Below are positions 23,249-33,135 of a DNA stretch of 64,000 bases, one piece after another. This DNA comes from Amycolatopsis alkalitolerans (GTDB lineage Bacteria > Actinomycetota > Actinomycetes > Mycobacteriales > Pseudonocardiaceae): contig NZ_VDFW01000015.1 of the NCBI RefSeq assembly GCF_006152065.1, forward strand, positions 62,001-126,000, read 5' to 3'. The stretch's first letter is position 1, and every line of letters starts with the position of its first letter. The notes below the pieces were generated by a model. The model saw only the letters and a list, made by a program, of their open reading frames with translations. It was not told the DNA's origin and did not search any database. Position numbers and translations under genes: made by a program.

Positions 23249-24799
23249 GTCGCAGAACCGCTCGCTGAGAATCCCGTCAGCGGGCACGCCGTGGTCGGCC
23301 AGCTGGGCGCGCACCAGGCCCGCGATGTCCACCGGCGCGCAGACGAGCCATTCGTCGATTTTCGCCGGATGCAGCCGGCAGTCCAACAGCGACCGGAGCC
23401 GCGCGGCGTCGAGGGGGCCGGAGTGATAGCGCTCGTCCGAGATCGCCAGCGCCGACGCGATGCGGTCGAACGGTGCGCGGCCCTGCCGCAGCTCGGGATC
23501 GCGTTCGTCGGTGCGGAAGTGCTCGACCCGCAGTCGCCCTTCGAACCGCCGCACCAGTGCGCTGAGCTCGCCGGCGTAGATCGTGTCGGCGCCGCTTCGG
23601 TTGACGTACAACAACGTCGCGCGAGCGCGAGGTGAGGTCGCGAGCGCATGGGAAAGCATCGGCAGCACGGGCGCGATCCCGACCCCGGCGGCAATCGCGA
23701 CCACCGTCCGCGCCGGGCCCAGCGTGAACTGTCCCGAAGGCGGCAGCACGTCGAGCCGGTCGCTCGCGCGCACCCGCGTCGTCAAGAACGTCGACATCCG
23801 CCCGCCCGGTACCTGCTTGACCGCCACGCGAAGCTCCCCAGAGCAGGAGCTGACCGCGTACGCGCGCTGGACCTGTTCACCGTCGATCACCGCCCGCAGC
23901 ACGACATGCTGTCCGGGCGTGAACTCGAACTCCTCGCGCAAATGCTCCGGCACGGCGAAGCCGACTTCGACGGCGTCGCCGGTCAGCGGTCGTAGGCGGG
24001 CGACAGGCAGCGAGTGGAACACGTCCGGCGAAGCCGGCGGGGACGCGCTGACGGGGCACGCCGAACGGTCGGCGCGACGGGCCTCCGTGTACCGGTAGAA
24101 CGGCAGGCTCGGATACCGGCTGTGCACGCCGTGATAACTGAACGCGTCCTCGGGCAGATGCCGCGGGAACCAGTCGAACCACCACGCGCTCAGCGCGAGC
24201 ATGAGCCGTTGCGGCAGCAGGTAGACGACGACCAGTTCCCAGCCGTGGCCCGTCGCGATCACCGCGGCGAGCGTGCCCGGCACGAGCACGAGCATGCCCA
24301 GCGCCTCGGCCACCTCCGCCTGCGGCCGCTCAGCGGTGCGCTTCAGGTACGTCCCGACGTGCCAGAGATCGTTGAACACCCAGCGCAGCGGGAGCTGCCA
24401 GGCAGGCCGTCGCAGGTTCCGCGGCGTCAGGTGGCTTTCGCCGGCGCGCCGATGCTGTTCCAGATGCAGGTAGCGTCCGGCGGGAAACGCGCACAACGCC
24501 GTCAGGAACGGGGTCGCGAGCCGGCCGAGCACGTCGTTGAACCAGGTCACCCGCCCCGCGGCGTGATGGCCGCAGTCATGCGCCACGACGAACATGCCGA
24601 ACATCGCCGCGACGTGCAACGGGATCGTCACCAGTGGTGAGGCGAGGCGATCGAGCGCCAGCCAGGTGGCGAACCCGCCGAGCGCGAGCGAAGCGGCGAA
24701 CAGCACGAGCGTCGGCACCACCACGGCCGGCACCCGTACCCGGAGCCTGGGCAGGACCGGCGACGCCGCGGGAGCCCGCACCGCCTGTACTCCAGCCAC
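23156..24799 (-). CDS. fatty-acid desaturase fused to ferredoxin-NAD(P)H reductase
   Basis: A 547-aa two-module protein. Residues about 1-240 form a membrane desaturase/hydroxylase with histidine boxes HDCGHH (about 75), HLEQH (about 112) and YHGVH (about 222) that bind a di-iron centre. From about 255 it continues as an FNR-type reductase with the flavin motif RAYAVSSCSGE, the NAD(P)H-binding GVGIAPVLPMLSHA and the terminal LVCAPVDIAGLVR. The 2Fe-2S ferredoxin domain often found at the end of such reductases is absent. GTG 24799 has GAGGAG 6 bp upstream. It may work with the convergent ferredoxin gene. The lipid substrate is unknown. Confidence 0.9.
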   Translation of the reverse strand: MAGVQAVRAPAASPVLPRLRVRVPAVVVPTLVLFAASLALGGFATWLALDRLASPLVTIPLHVAAMFGMFVVAHDCGHHAAGRVTWFNDVLGRLATPFLTALCAFPAGRYLHLEQHRRAGESHLTPRNLRRPAWQLPLRWVFNDLWHVGTYLKRTAERPQAEVAEALGMLVLVPGTLAAVIATGHGWELVVVYLLPQRLMLALSAWWFDWFPRHLPEDAFSYHGVHSRYPSLPFYRYTEARRADRSACPVSASPPASPDVFHSLPVARLRPLTGDAVEVGFAVPEHLREEFEFTPGQHVVLRAVIDGEQVQRAYAVSSCSGELRVAVKQVPGGRMSTFLTTRVRASDRLDVLPPSGQFTLGPARTVVAIAAGVGIAPVLPMLSHALATSPRARATLLYVNRSGADTIYAGELSALVRRFEGRLRVEHFRTDERDPELRQGRAPFDRIASALAISDERYHSGPLDAARLRSLLDCRLHPAKIDEWLVCAPVDIAGLVRAQLADHGVPADGILSERFCDLPPQPEGERWAEPDGAFGMRLQFGTDRRFA

Positions 24800-24842
24800 G
24801 ACCGGCTCCTCGCCGAAAGGGGACCTGCTGCAGCAAGAAGGT

Positions 24843-24857
24843 AGACAAAACCAGTCT
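24843..24857. promoter_or_regulatory. weak inverted repeat upstream of the desaturase gene
   Basis: AGAC and GTCT flank 7 bp in an AT-richer patch 43 bp upstream of the desaturase start, resembling short TetR-type half-sites. The symmetry is limited, so this is only a candidate operator. Confidence 0.25.
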
Positions 24858-24992
24858 GAATGTAAACTTCGAGCCTGGTGAGCAGGCCCAGGACCGGCGT
24901 GTCAAGACGCTGGCCTAGACTCGGACATCGGGTATGCGCGCCCTGGTGGCGTGTGCCCGTCATCCACCCCTGTACGGCTCGAGGAGAACACG

Positions 24993-26399
24993 TTGAAGAG
25001 CACCGTCGAGCAGCTCAGCCCGACGCGAGTCAAGATCAATGTCGAGGTGCCGTTCGACGAACTCAAACCGAACTTCGACCGCGCCTACCGCAAGATCGCC
25101 CAGCAGGTGCGCATCCCGGGCTTCCGGCCCGGCAAGGCGCCCGCTCGCGTCCTGGAAAGCCGGATCGGCCGCGCGCCGGTGCTCGATGAGGTCGTCAACG
25201 AGGCCATCCCGGCCAAGTACCTGGAGGCGGTGCGCACCGGCGACGTGCGCACGCTCGGCCAGCCGGACTTCGAGGTCACCAAGCTCGAGGACCGCGAGGT
25301 GCTGGAGTTCACCGCCGAGGTGGACATCCGCCCGGAGATCGCGCTGCCCGAGCTGGACGGCCTGACGGTGAGCGTCGACGACGTCGAGGTGACCGACGAG
25401 GAGGTCACGACCGAACTCGACCAGCTGCGTGCCCGCTTCGGCACGCTCACCGGCGTCGAGCGGCCGGCCAAGGACGGCGACTTCGTGTCGATCGACCTGT
25501 CGGCCGCCGTCGACGGTGAGGAGGTCGAGGAGGCCTCCACCACGGGGCTGTCCTACGAGATCGGCTCCGGTCAGCTCGTCGACGGCATCGACGAAGCGAT
25601 CATCGGCGCGAACGCGGGCGAGACCAAGACGTTCACCACGCAGCTGGTGGCCGGCGAGTACGCCGGGCGCGAAGCCGAGGTCTCGGTCACCCTGGAGAGC
25701 GTCAAGGAGCGTGAGCTGCCCGAGGCCGACGACGAGTTCGCCCAGCTGGCGAGCGAGTTCGACACCATCGAGGAGCTCGAGGCCGATCTGCGCGAGCGGC
25801 TCGGCAGGATGAAGAAGGTCCAGCAGGGTGTGCAGGCCAGGGACAAGATCCTGGACGAGCTGCTGGAGACCGTCGAGGTGCCGCTGCCGGAGAAGGTCGT
25901 CGAGGCCGAGGTGGAAAGCCGCAAGCACGACGCGGTCCACGACCTCGACCACAACGAAGAGGCGCTCGCGAAGGTGCTGGAGTCCCAGGGCACGACGCTC
26001 GAGGAGTTCAACACCGAGCTGCGGACCGACGCGGAGAAGGCGGTGCGCACCCAGCTGCTGCTGGACACCATCGCCGACGCGGAGCAGACCAGCGTCAGCG
26101 ACGCGGAGCTCACCGAGCGGATCATCTACCAGGCGCAGCGGTTCGGGGTCAGCCCGGACGAGTACGTGCAGCGCGCCCAGCAGTCCGGCCAGCTCACGGC
26201 CATCTACGCGGACGTGCGCCGCGGCAAGGCGCTGGCTTCGGTCGTGCGCCGCGCGACGGTGACCGACGAGTCCGGCGCGGCCGTCGATCTGGACGAGCTG
26301 TTCGGTCCGGAGCAGGCCGAGGAGGCTCCGGCGGTGGTCGAGGCCGAGGCGACTGAGACCGAGGTCACCGAGGCGGCGGGCGCTTCCGGCGAAAAGTAA
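24993..26399 (+). CDS. tig: trigger factor
   Basis: A ribosome-associated chaperone and peptidyl-prolyl isomerase of 468 aa. The N-terminal ribosome-binding domain carries the signature segment [21 protein letters not shown] (about residues 38-58, GFRPGK). The FKBP-like domain ([19 protein letters not shown]) lies near 155-240 and the helical C-terminal domain near 260-430, with an acidic Glu/Ala tail. TTG 24993 has GAGGAG 6 bp upstream and is preferred over the longer frame. It stands directly before clpP1-clpP2, the usual actinomycete order, but ends with its own terminator. Confidence 0.97.
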   Translation: MKSTVEQLSPTRVKINVEVPFDELKPNFDRAYRKIAQQVRIPGFRPGKAPARVLESRIGRAPVLDEVVNEAIPAKYLEAVRTGDVRTLGQPDFEVTKLEDREVLEFTAEVDIRPEIALPELDGLTVSVDDVEVTDEEVTTELDQLRARFGTLTGVERPAKDGDFVSIDLSAAVDGEEVEEASTTGLSYEIGSGQLVDGIDEAIIGANAGETKTFTTQLVAGEYAGREAEVSVTLESVKERELPEADDEFAQLASEFDTIEELEADLRERLGRMKKVQQGVQARDKILDELLETVEVPLPEKVVEAEVESRKHDAVHDLDHNEEALAKVLESQGTTLEEFNTELRTDAEKAVRTQLLLDTIADAEQTSVSDAELTERIIYQAQRFGVSPDEYVQRAQQSGQLTAIYADVRRGKALASVVRRATVTDESGAAVDLDELFGPEQAEEAPAVVEAEATETEVTEAAGASGEK

Positions 26400-26408
26400 A
26401 GCTCTCAG

Positions 26409-26450
26409 CGAACTCGGGCGGTGTCAGGACTTCTGCGCCGCCCGCGTTCG
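26409..26450 (+). terminator. terminator after tig
   Basis: A GC-rich hairpin: CGAACTCGGGCGG pairs with CCGCCCGCGTTCG around a 16-nt loop, starting 10 bp after the tig stop. There is only a short T run after it. Confidence 0.65.
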
Positions 26451-26539
26451 TTAGGCTCGATTGCAAGATCTCAATCTTTTACGAGTCCACAGTGGATCTT
26501 CAGGGCAGGAGGTCCACGGCGGCGAAAAGGCAGGCAGAC

Positions 26540-27154
26540 GTGACGCAGCACAAGCCCGAGGCGCGGACCACCACCGCGGGGCTCAACCTGACCGACTCGG
26601 TGTACGAGCGGCTGCTCCAGGAGCGCATCGTCGTGCTCGGTTCCGAGGTCAACGACGAGGTCGCGAACCGGATCACCGCGCAGCTGTTGCTGCTGGCCGC
26701 GGAGGACTCCGAGTCCGACATCCGCTTCTACATCAACTCGCCCGGCGGCTCGGTGACCTCGGGCTTCGCCATCTACGACACGATGCAGCTCATCGAGCCG
26801 GACGTGGCGACGTACGCGATGGGCCTGGCGGCCTCGATGGGGCAGTTCCTGCTGTCGTCGGGCACCCCGGGCAAGCGGTACGCGCTGCCGCACGCGCGGA
26901 TCCTGATGCACCAGCCCTCCGCGGGCGTCGGGGGCACCGCGTCGGATATCGCGATCCAGGCCGAGGTGTTCGGCAAGTGGAAGCAGGAGCTGGCGCGGAT
27001 CACCGCCGACCAGACCGGGCAGAGCATCGAGCAGATCATCGCCGACGGTGACCGGGACCGCTGGTTCACCGCCGAGGAAGCCCGTGAGTACGGCTTCGTC
27101 GACCACGTCCTCAGCCGGGAGAACCAGCTTCCCTCGCCCAACGGCAGCCGCTGA
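26540..27154 (+). CDS. clpP1: ATP-dependent Clp protease proteolytic subunit 1
   Basis: A 204-aa ClpP serine protease subunit. The catalytic triad is visible as Ser in [10 protein letters not shown] (about residue 97), His in LMHQPS (about 122) and Asp in the segment after GDRDRWF (about 171). The oxyanion strand NSPGGSV (about 62) is intact. GTG 26540 is preceded by an AGG-rich stretch and fits the mature family length better than 26492. It is followed by clpP2 after 27 bp. Actinomycete ClpP1 and ClpP2 form a mixed two-ring protease with ClpX or ClpC. Confidence 0.96.
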   Translation: MTQHKPEARTTTAGLNLTDSVYERLLQERIVVLGSEVNDEVANRITAQLLLLAAEDSESDIRFYINSPGGSVTSGFAIYDTMQLIEPDVATYAMGLAASMGQFLLSSGTPGKRYALPHARILMHQPSAGVGGTASDIAIQAEVFGKWKQELARITADQTGQSIEQIIADGDRDRWFTAEEAREYGFVDHVLSRENQLPSPNGSR

Positions 27155-27181
27155 CCGGGCGTGGACAAGGAGACAAGGACA

Positions 27182-27808
27182 ATGAGCGAATTCCACCTTC
27201 CGCAGTCCCGGTACATCCTGCCCTCGTACGTCGAGCGCACGAGCTACGGGGTCAAGGAATCAAACCCGTACAACAAGCTCTACGAAGAGCGGCAGATCAT
27301 GCTCGGCGTCCAGGTGGACGACGCGTCGGCGAACGACGTGATGGCGCAGCTGCTGCACCTCGAGCACGAGGACCCGGACCGCGACATCACGATCTACATC
27401 AACTCCCCGGGTGGCTCGTTCACCGCGCTGATGGCGATCTACGACACGATGCAGTTCGTCCGTCCCGAGATCCAGACCGTCGTGCTGGGCCAGGCCGCCT
27501 CCGCGGCGGCGGTCCTGCTCGCGGCCGGCACCAAGGGCAAGCGTCTCGCGCTCCCCAACGCCCGCGTGCTGATCCACCAGCCGGCCACCGAGGGCACCTA
27601 CGGCCAGGTGTCGGACCTGGAGATCCAGGCGAACGAGATCCAGCGTGTCCGCCGCCTGATGGAGTCCACCCTGGCCAAGCACACCGGCAAGAGCGAGGAG
27701 GAGGTCCGCCGCGACGTCGAGCGCGACAAGATCCTCACCGCCGAGCAGGCCAAGGACTACGGGATCATCGACGAGGTGCTGCCGTACCGCAAGGGCTCCG
27801 GCAACTGA
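27182..27808 (+). CDS. clpP2: ATP-dependent Clp protease proteolytic subunit 2
   Basis: A 208-aa second ClpP subunit. It has the longer N-terminus typical of ClpP2 ([20 protein letters not shown]), the NSPGGSF strand (about residue 76), catalytic Ser in [10 protein letters not shown] (about 105), His in LIHQPA (about 130), and a C-terminal [13 protein letters not shown] 27182 follows AAGGAG. It forms an operon with clpP1, ended by the hairpin at 27818-27852. Confidence 0.96.
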   Translation: MSEFHLPQSRYILPSYVERTSYGVKESNPYNKLYEERQIMLGVQVDDASANDVMAQLLHLEHEDPDRDITIYINSPGGSFTALMAIYDTMQFVRPEIQTVVLGQAASAAAVLLAAGTKGKRLALPNARVLIHQPATEGTYGQVSDLEIQANEIQRVRRLMESTLAKHTGKSEEEVRRDVERDKILTAEQAKDYGIIDEVLPYRKGSGN

Positions 27809-27817
27809 GACCCGGCC

Positions 27818-27852
27818 GGACCGGCGCGTGTCGGGCTGACGCGCGCCGGTCC
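27818..27852 (+). terminator. terminator after clpP1-clpP2
   Basis: GGACCGGCGCGT pairs with ACGCGCGCCGGTCC (2-nt bulge) around a 9-nt loop, 10 bp after clpP2. It has no U run, as is common in high-GC genomes. It separates clpX from the clpP operon. Confidence 0.7.
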
Positions 27853-27997
27853 AGCCGCACTACAGTCCGTTGGGCGTGCCTTGGTGGCCAAGGGTCCTCC
27901 CGCCGGGAGCCTGAGGCGGGTACCGTCAGGGGCGAGGTAGAGCAGGCTAGTCGGACAGGGCGCCAGCCGGCGTTCCGGAGGGGACAGGTCAACGGTC

Positions 27998-29293
27998 ATG
28001 GCACGGATCGGCGACGGCGGGGACCTGCTGAAGTGCTCTTTCTGCGGGAAGAGCCAGAAACAGGTGAAGAAGCTCATTGCCGGCCCCGGCGTGTACATCT
28101 GCGATGAGTGCATCGACCTGTGCAACGAGATCATCGAAGAGGAGCTGGCCGAAGCCGGCGACGTGAAGCTCGACGAGCTGCCGAAGCCGTACGACATCCA
28201 CGAGTTCCTCGACCAGTACGTCATCGGCCAGGGCGACGCCAAGCGCACGCTGGCCGTGGCCGTGTACAACCACTACAAGCGCATCCAGTCCGACGACAAG
28301 ACCGGCCCCAAGGACGCGAAGGACGAGCCGGTCGAGCTCGCCAAGTCCAATATCCTGCTGCTCGGGCCCACCGGCTGCGGCAAGACCTACCTCGCGCAGA
28401 CACTCGCGAAGATGCTGAACGTGCCGTTCGCCATCGCCGACGCGACGGCGCTGACCGAGGCCGGGTATGTCGGCGAGGACGTCGAGAACATCCTGCTCAA
28501 GCTGATCCAGGCCGCCGACTACGACGTCAAGCGCGCCGAGACGGGCATCATCTACATCGACGAGGTCGACAAGATCGCCCGCAAGTCGGAGAACCCGTCG
28601 ATCACCCGTGACGTGTCCGGCGAGGGCGTGCAGCAGGCGTTGCTGAAGATCCTCGAGGGCACCACGGCGAGCGTGCCGCCGCAGGGCGGCCGCAAGCACC
28701 CGCACCAGGAGTTCATCCAGATCGACACGACGAACGTGCTGTTCATCGTGGCGGGCGCGTTCGCCGGCCTGGAGAAGATCATCAACGATCGGATCGGCAA
28801 GCGCGGGATCGGCTTCGGCTCGGACATCCGCACCCGCACCGAGATCGAGGAGAGCGACGTCTTCTCGGACACGATGCCGGAGGACCTGATCAAGTTCGGG
28901 CTGATCCCGGAGTTCATCGGCCGGCTCCCGATCGTCGCGAACGTGACCCATCTCGACAAGGACTCGCTCGTGCAGATCCTGACCGAGCCGCGGAACGCGC
29001 TGGTCAAGCAGTACAAGAAGCTGTTCGAGATGGACAACGTGGAGCTCGAGTTCACCAAGACCGCGCTCGAGGCCATCGCCGACCAGGCGGTGCTGCGCGG
29101 GACCGGTGCCCGTGGGCTGCGCGCCATCATGGAAGAGGTCCTGCAGCCGGTGATGTACGACATCCCGAGCCGCAACGACGTCGCCAAGGTGGTCATCACC
29201 GAGCAAACCGTGCGTGAGAACGTCAACCCCACGATCGTGTCGCGCCAGCCGTCCCGTCGCCGCAGCACCGAGCGGGGCGAAAAGACGGCTTGA
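27998..29293 (+). CDS. clpX: ATP-dependent Clp protease ATP-binding subunit ClpX
   Basis: A 431-aa AAA+ unfoldase. The N-terminal zinc-binding domain has CSFCGKSQ and CDECIDLC (about residues 14-40). Walker A GPTGCGKT (about 123), Walker [13 protein letters not shown] (about 186), the pore loop GYVGEDVE and the sensor-2 region GTGARGLR follow. It delivers unfolded substrates to ClpP1P2. ATG 27998 lies after GGAGGGGACAGG. It has its own upstream region after the clpP terminator, so expression may be independent of clpP. Confidence 0.97.
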   Translation: MARIGDGGDLLKCSFCGKSQKQVKKLIAGPGVYICDECIDLCNEIIEEELAEAGDVKLDELPKPYDIHEFLDQYVIGQGDAKRTLAVAVYNHYKRIQSDDKTGPKDAKDEPVELAKSNILLLGPTGCGKTYLAQTLAKMLNVPFAIADATALTEAGYVGEDVENILLKLIQAADYDVKRAETGIIYIDEVDKIARKSENPSITRDVSGEGVQQALLKILEGTTASVPPQGGRKHPHQEFIQIDTTNVLFIVAGAFAGLEKIINDRIGKRGIGFGSDIRTRTEIEESDVFSDTMPEDLIKFGLIPEFIGRLPIVANVTHLDKDSLVQILTEPRNALVKQYKKLFEMDNVELEFTKTALEAIADQAVLRGTGARGLRAIMEEVLQPVMYDIPSRNDVAKVVITEQTVRENVNPTIVSRQPSRRRSTERGEKTA

Positions 29294-29358
29294 TTACGAG
29301 TTGGGCATGACGGCCCGTTGCCCGAAAGGGTTACGGCCGGGGTCGATAAGCTGTGCCC

Positions 29359-29754
29359 ATGAGCGTCGAGGGGGCGGGCCCCGGTCAGGGTGCCGAAACC
29401 GCCACGGCCGCCACCGCGGACACGGTGGTTCCGGAAGGCCGCGGGGATGTGCGGGGGATCAGTGATCTCACCTACCGGATCCTCACGCCGTACCTGAGTC
29501 ACACACTGGTGCACCGCGTCATGCGGATCGTGCTGATCACGCTCACCGTGATCTGTCTCGTCGCGACCGGCGTGCGCCTTTCGCCGCTGCCGCTGCTCCC
29601 GATCCCGCTGTTCGGGTTCGGCTACTACTGCCTGCGCCGCGTCCGCGCCGCGGGCGACGACGACCGCACCCTGCTCGTCTGGTTCTCGCTGCTGATGGCG
29701 GGCCTGCTGGTGGGGTTCTGGATCCTCTCCGTGGCGGGGAACCACGTCGGCTGA
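29359..29754 (+). CDS. small membrane protein (131 aa), unknown function
   Basis: A 131-aa protein with a polar N-terminal 40 residues and three predicted membrane helices (about 55-74, 76-93 and 107-125), with the positively charged [10 protein letters not shown] loop between the second and third. A TAAGCT -10-like hexamer ends 6 bp before ATG 29359, which suggests a leaderless transcript independent of clpX. I do not recognise a characterised family. Confidence 0.75.
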   Translation: MSVEGAGPGQGAETATAATADTVVPEGRGDVRGISDLTYRILTPYLSHTLVHRVMRIVLITLTVICLVATGVRLSPLPLLPIPLFGFGYYCLRRVRAAGDDDRTLLVWFSLLMAGLLVGFWILSVAGNHVG

Positions 29755-29816
29755 CCAGCCTGTCGCTTTCCGTTAGCCGGTGGTTGCGGAGAGTGGCGAC
29801 TTCGACATCTCGCACA

Positions 29817-29954
29817 ATGCGAACCGGCCAGGGGCCACGCGCGATCCGGCCCAGGAGGTCTTCCACGCAGCGGCAGTACCACTTCTACGCCGCCCTCCTC
29901 GTCGCCGGGCTGATCGGTGGCCTGCTGCTGATCTGGCTGCTCGCCGCCCGCTAG
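29817..29954 (+). CDS. very small membrane protein (45 aa)
   Basis: A 45-codon ATG frame ending at 29954, overlapping the stop of the convergent esterase by 4 bp. A basic N-terminal half (RAIRPRRSS) is followed by one strongly hydrophobic helix, HFYAALLVAGLIGGLLLIWL, and a short end. This layout is typical of small single-pass proteins, but no ribosome binding site is evident and the coding call rests on the helix and on the available space. Confidence 0.45.
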   Translation: MRTGQGPRAIRPRRSSTQRQYHFYAALLVAGLIGGLLLIWLLAAR

Positions 29955-30796
29955 ACGTTCCGGCCCAGGAAGCCGATCACGCTCGGCACCACGGTCCGGT
30001 TGAACGAGTCCCCGTGCTTCCCGTGCGCGGTGTAGGCCACCGCCGGATGCGTCGCGGCCACGAACCGCTGCACACCACGGATGAACGGATCCTCGGTGCC
30101 GCACCAGACACCGGTCGGCACAGCCTCCGTCGCGGAGAGGTGCTTCAGCGGGTCCTGCGAGGCCCAGTCGGCCGCGTCGCGGAAAGCGTGCCGTGTCGCC
30201 ATTTCTCCCCACGAAAGCATCAGCGCCGGTGCCAGCAGCGCCAGCGCGCGTACCGGCTGCCGCCGTTCGCCCCGCCGTCGCGCGTAGAGCAGCCCGCCGA
30301 ACCCGCCCATCGACATCCCCAGCACCCCGAACGGCGGCTCACCGAGCCCGCGCTGCCGCAGCCACCGCGGCACCTCCTCCAGGAGCATCGCCATCGGGTT
30401 GTCACCGGGATGGGCCTCGTGCCAGTAGTTGTCGCCACCGTCGACCGCGACCAGCCCGAACGGCGGCACCGCGCGACGCGCTGTCTGGCGGGCCAGTTCG
30501 GCGAGCGTGCCGGTGGGCACGGCGGCCCGGGCACGGCCGTGCAACCCGTGCAGTACCAGCACCATCGGCAGGTTCGGGGCCGGTGAGGCCTCCGGCAGCA
30601 GAGTCACGAAATCGACCTGCCGGTTGCGCGCGGCCGACCACACCCGTTCGATGCTCGCGACACCGCGGTTGGCCACCCGGGTGACCCCAAGCGTATGCCG
30701 TGCTTCGGCCACCGCGCCCACGGCGAAAGCAGCCACGCTCAGCCCGGATGCGCCGGCGACGAGCATCGACCGGCGGCTGACACGGGGCCTGTTCAT
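29951..30796 (-). CDS. secreted alpha/beta-hydrolase esterase, Tat signal
   Basis: A 281-aa protein with a twin-arginine-type signal (VSRRSMLVAGASGLSVAAFAVG, cut here in description at residues 6-27), followed by an alpha/beta-hydrolase fold of the putative-esterase (antigen 85/esterase D) group. LVLHGLHG near residue 84, the nucleophile elbow GMSMGGFGG (about 160), an acidic residue near CGTEDPF (about 230) and His in AYTAHGKHGDSF (about 258-263) give a plausible triad. It is exported folded. The substrate is unknown; a mycolyl or acyl ester role is possible. Confidence 0.82.
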   Translation of the reverse strand: MNRPRVSRRSMLVAGASGLSVAAFAVGAVAEARHTLGVTRVANRGVASIERVWSAARNRQVDFVTLLPEASPAPNLPMVLVLHGLHGRARAAVPTGTLAELARQTARRAVPPFGLVAVDGGDNYWHEAHPGDNPMAMLLEEVPRWLRQRGLGEPPFGVLGMSMGGFGGLLYARRRGERRQPVRALALLAPALMLSWGEMATRHAFRDAADWASQDPLKHLSATEAVPTGVWCGTEDPFIRGVQRFVAATHPAVAYTAHGKHGDSFNRTVVPSVIGFLGRNV

Positions 30797-30821
30797 CGCC
30801 GTTCCCAGGCGGTCTCCGGGC

Positions 30822-31658
30822 TCAGACCGCGACGGGCTCGAGCACCCGCTGCTCTCCGGTGTAGAGGTTCATGCTCGCGCCCCGCAGGAACCCGACGAGC
30901 GTCATCCCGTTCTCTTCGGCCAGTTCGACCGCGAGCGAGGACGGCGCGGAAACCGCTGCCAGCAACGGGATCCCGGCCATCGCGGCCTTCTGGACGAGCT
31001 CGAACGACGCCCTCCCGGACACCAGCAGCCCGACGTCGCTCAGCGGCACCCGGCCCTCCAGCAGCGCCCAGCCGAGCACCTTGTCCACGGCGTTGTGCCG
31101 CCCGACGTCCTCCCGCACGGCCAGCAGCGTGCCGTCGGCGCGGAACAGGCCTGCCGCGTGCAGGCCGCCCGTGCTCGCGAACACCTTCTGCTTCTGCCGC
31201 AAGGTGTCCGGCAGCCCGGAAAGCACCTCGGGGGTGACCGAGAACCTCGACTGGCCGGGCGCGAACCGGGTCTTGAGTTTCACCGCGTCGAGCGCCGCCT
31301 TGCCGCACACCCCGCACGACGAAGTGGTGTAGAAGTTGCGTTCCACGCCGGTCTCCGGCGGCGCCACTCCTTCGGCGAGCGTCACGTCGAGCACGTTGTA
31401 GGTATTGCGGCCCTGATCGTCGACGCCGTCGCAGTAACGAGCGCCGTAGACGTCGGCCGCGGAGCCCACCACCCCTTCCGACAGCAGGAACCCGTGCGCG
31501 AGTTCGACGTCGTGCCCCGGGGTGCGCATCGTCACCACCAGCGCCTTCCCGCCGACCCGGATCTCCAGCGGTTCCTCGGCGGCGAGTGAGTCCGGGCGCC
31601 GCCGCTGCCCGCTCTCGGACAGCATCCGCACCGGTCGCCGCACGGTCACTCGGCCCAT
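30822..31658 (-). CDS. fdhD: formate dehydrogenase accessory sulfurtransferase FdhD
   Basis: A 278-aa FdhD protein, which carries sulfur from a cysteine desulfurase to the molybdenum cofactor of formate dehydrogenases. The functional CxxC lies in [13 protein letters not shown] (about residues 113-116), and the [12 protein letters not shown] and [16 protein letters not shown] motifs (about 157-187) are intact. ATG 31658 has GGGAG upstream. It is divergent from the oxalate/formate-type transporter and lies 4 kb from an FdhF/YdeP molybdoenzyme that is its probable client. Confidence 0.95.
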   Translation of the reverse strand: MGRVTVRRPVRMLSESGQRRRPDSLAAEEPLEIRVGGKALVVTMRTPGHDVELAHGFLLSEGVVGSAADVYGARYCDGVDDQGRNTYNVLDVTLAEGVAPPETGVERNFYTTSSCGVCGKAALDAVKLKTRFAPGQSRFSVTPEVLSGLPDTLRQKQKVFASTGGLHAAGLFRADGTLLAVREDVGRHNAVDKVLGWALLEGRVPLSDVGLLVSGRASFELVQKAAMAGIPLLAAVSAPSSLAVELAEENGMTLVGFLRGASMNLYTGEQRVLEPVAV

Positions 31659-31767
31659 GATCCGCTCTCCCACCAACTCTGTCAGAAAGTTCCAAGGTTG
31701 GGTAATGCGCCGACAAACTTTCAGTAGTAGATTGCGCTCTCAACAACCAGCCTAGGGGAGCGCCACC

Positions 31768-33135
31768 GTGGCCGTCACCTTTCTCGACCGTTCCCGTACG
31801 GTCGCACCCGCGAACTGGAGCCGCTGGCTCATCCCACCTGCCGCACTGTCGGTGCACCTCGCCATCGGTCAAGTCTACGCGTGGAGCGTGTTCAAACCGC
31901 CGCTGGAAAAGGCGCTGCACCTGTCGGGCACGCTCAGCGCCCTGCCGTTCCAGCTCGGCATCGTGATGCTGGGCCTGTCCGCGGCGTTCGGCGGCACCCT
32001 GGTCGAGAAGAACGGCCCCCGCTGGGCGATGTTCGTCTCGATGAGCTGCTTCTCGGTCGGGTTCCTGGTCTCCGCGCTCGGCGCGACGACCTCGCAGTAC
32101 TGGCTCGTCGTCCTCGGTTACGGCGTCATCGGCGGGGTCGGGCTCGGGATCGGGTACATCTCGCCGGTCTCGACGCTCATCAAGTGGTTCCCGGACCGGC
32201 CGGGGATGGCGACCGGTATCGCGATCATGGGCTTCGGCGGTGGCGCGCTCATCGCCTCGCCGTGGTCGAGCCAGATGCTGCAGTCCTTCGGCGCCACCCC
32301 GGGCGGGATCGGCGCGTCGTTCCTGATCCACGGCCTGGCCTATGCCGCGTTCATGTCGCTGGGCGTGCTCCTGATCCGGGTGCCCGCCGACGGCTGGCGC
32401 CCCAAGGGCTGGGAACCGCCGGCCGCGGGCGGCAACTCGATGATCACCGCCGCGCAGGTCTCGGCCGCGAACGCGCTGAAGACCCCGCAGTTCTGGTGCC
32501 TGTGGATCGTGCTGTGCTTCAACGTCACCGCGGGTATCGGCATCCTGGAGAAGGCTTCGCCGATGATCACGGACTTCTTCCGGAACACCGCGGTGCCGGT
32601 CGGCGCGGCGGCGGCCGCCGGGTTCGTGGGATTGCTGTCGCTGACGAACATGCTCGGCCGGTTCGTCTGGTCGTCCACTTCGGACTTCGTGGGGCGCAAG
32701 AACATCTACCGCGGCTACCTCGGTATCGGGGCGGTCCTGTACCTCGTCATCGCGCTCACCGGCAACTCGTCGAAGCTCGTCTTCATCCTCTGCGCGATGG
32801 TCATCCTTTCCTTCTACGGCGCGGGTTTCGCGACGCTGCCGGCGTACCTGAAGGACCTGTTCGGCACCTACCAGGTAGGCGCGATCCACGGCCGCCTGCT
32901 CACCGCGTGGTCCGCCGCCGGCGTGGCCGGCCCGCTGATCGTCAACGCGATCGCCGACAGCCAGAAGCAGGCGGGGAAGCAGGGCCCGGACCCGTACACG
33001 ACGTCGTTCTACATCATGATCGCGTTGCTGCTCCTCGGCTTCATCGCCAACGAGTTCGTGCGCCCGGTCAAGGCGAAACACCATGAACCGGCCACCTCCC
33101 GGACCGGGGTGGCGGCCCGGAAGGAAGCGGCATGA
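31768..33135 (+). CDS. OFA-family MFS transporter (oxalate/formate type)
   Basis: A 455-aa twelve-helix MFS carrier of the oxalate:formate antiporter family. The N-terminus IPPAALSVHLAIGQVYAWSVFKPPLE (split here: VHLAIGQVYAWSVF is the recognisable part, about residues 30-43) is characteristic, followed by VEKNGPRWAMF in the loop-2/3 region and GRFVWSSTSDFVGRKN in the second half. GTG 31768 has GGGGAG 7 bp upstream. It is coupled to a 38-aa membrane protein. Neighbouring fdhD and FdhF suggest formate or oxalate as substrate, but this is inferred. Confidence 0.9.
   Translation: MAVTFLDRSRTVAPANWSRWLIPPAALSVHLAIGQVYAWSVFKPPLEKALHLSGTLSALPFQLGIVMLGLSAAFGGTLVEKNGPRWAMFVSMSCFSVGFLVSALGATTSQYWLVVLGYGVIGGVGLGIGYISPVSTLIKWFPDRPGMATGIAIMGFGGGALIASPWSSQMLQSFGATPGGIGASFLIHGLAYAAFMSLGVLLIRVPADGWRPKGWEPPAAGGNSMITAAQVSAANALKTPQFWCLWIVLCFNVTAGIGILEKASPMITDFFRNTAVPVGAAAAAGFVGLLSLTNMLGRFVWSSTSDFVGRKNIYRGYLGIGAVLYLVIALTGNSSKLVFILCAMVILSFYGAGFATLPAYLKDLFGTYQVGAIHGRLLTAWSAAGVAGPLIVNAIADSQKQAGKQGPDPYTTSFYIMIALLLLGFIANEFVRPVKAKHHEPATSRTGVAARKEAA

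Noticed and set aside
26400..26539. ClgR-type operator upstream of clpP1
   Set aside because: I looked for the GTTCGC-N5-GCG pattern known from Streptomyces clp promoters and did not find a convincing match in this stretch.
31677..31767. CAGAAAGTT / AACTTTCAG inverted motif between fdhD and the OFA transporter
   Set aside because: The arms are short and about 24 bp apart; this may be chance in an AT-richer intergenic patch and no regulator could be linked to it.
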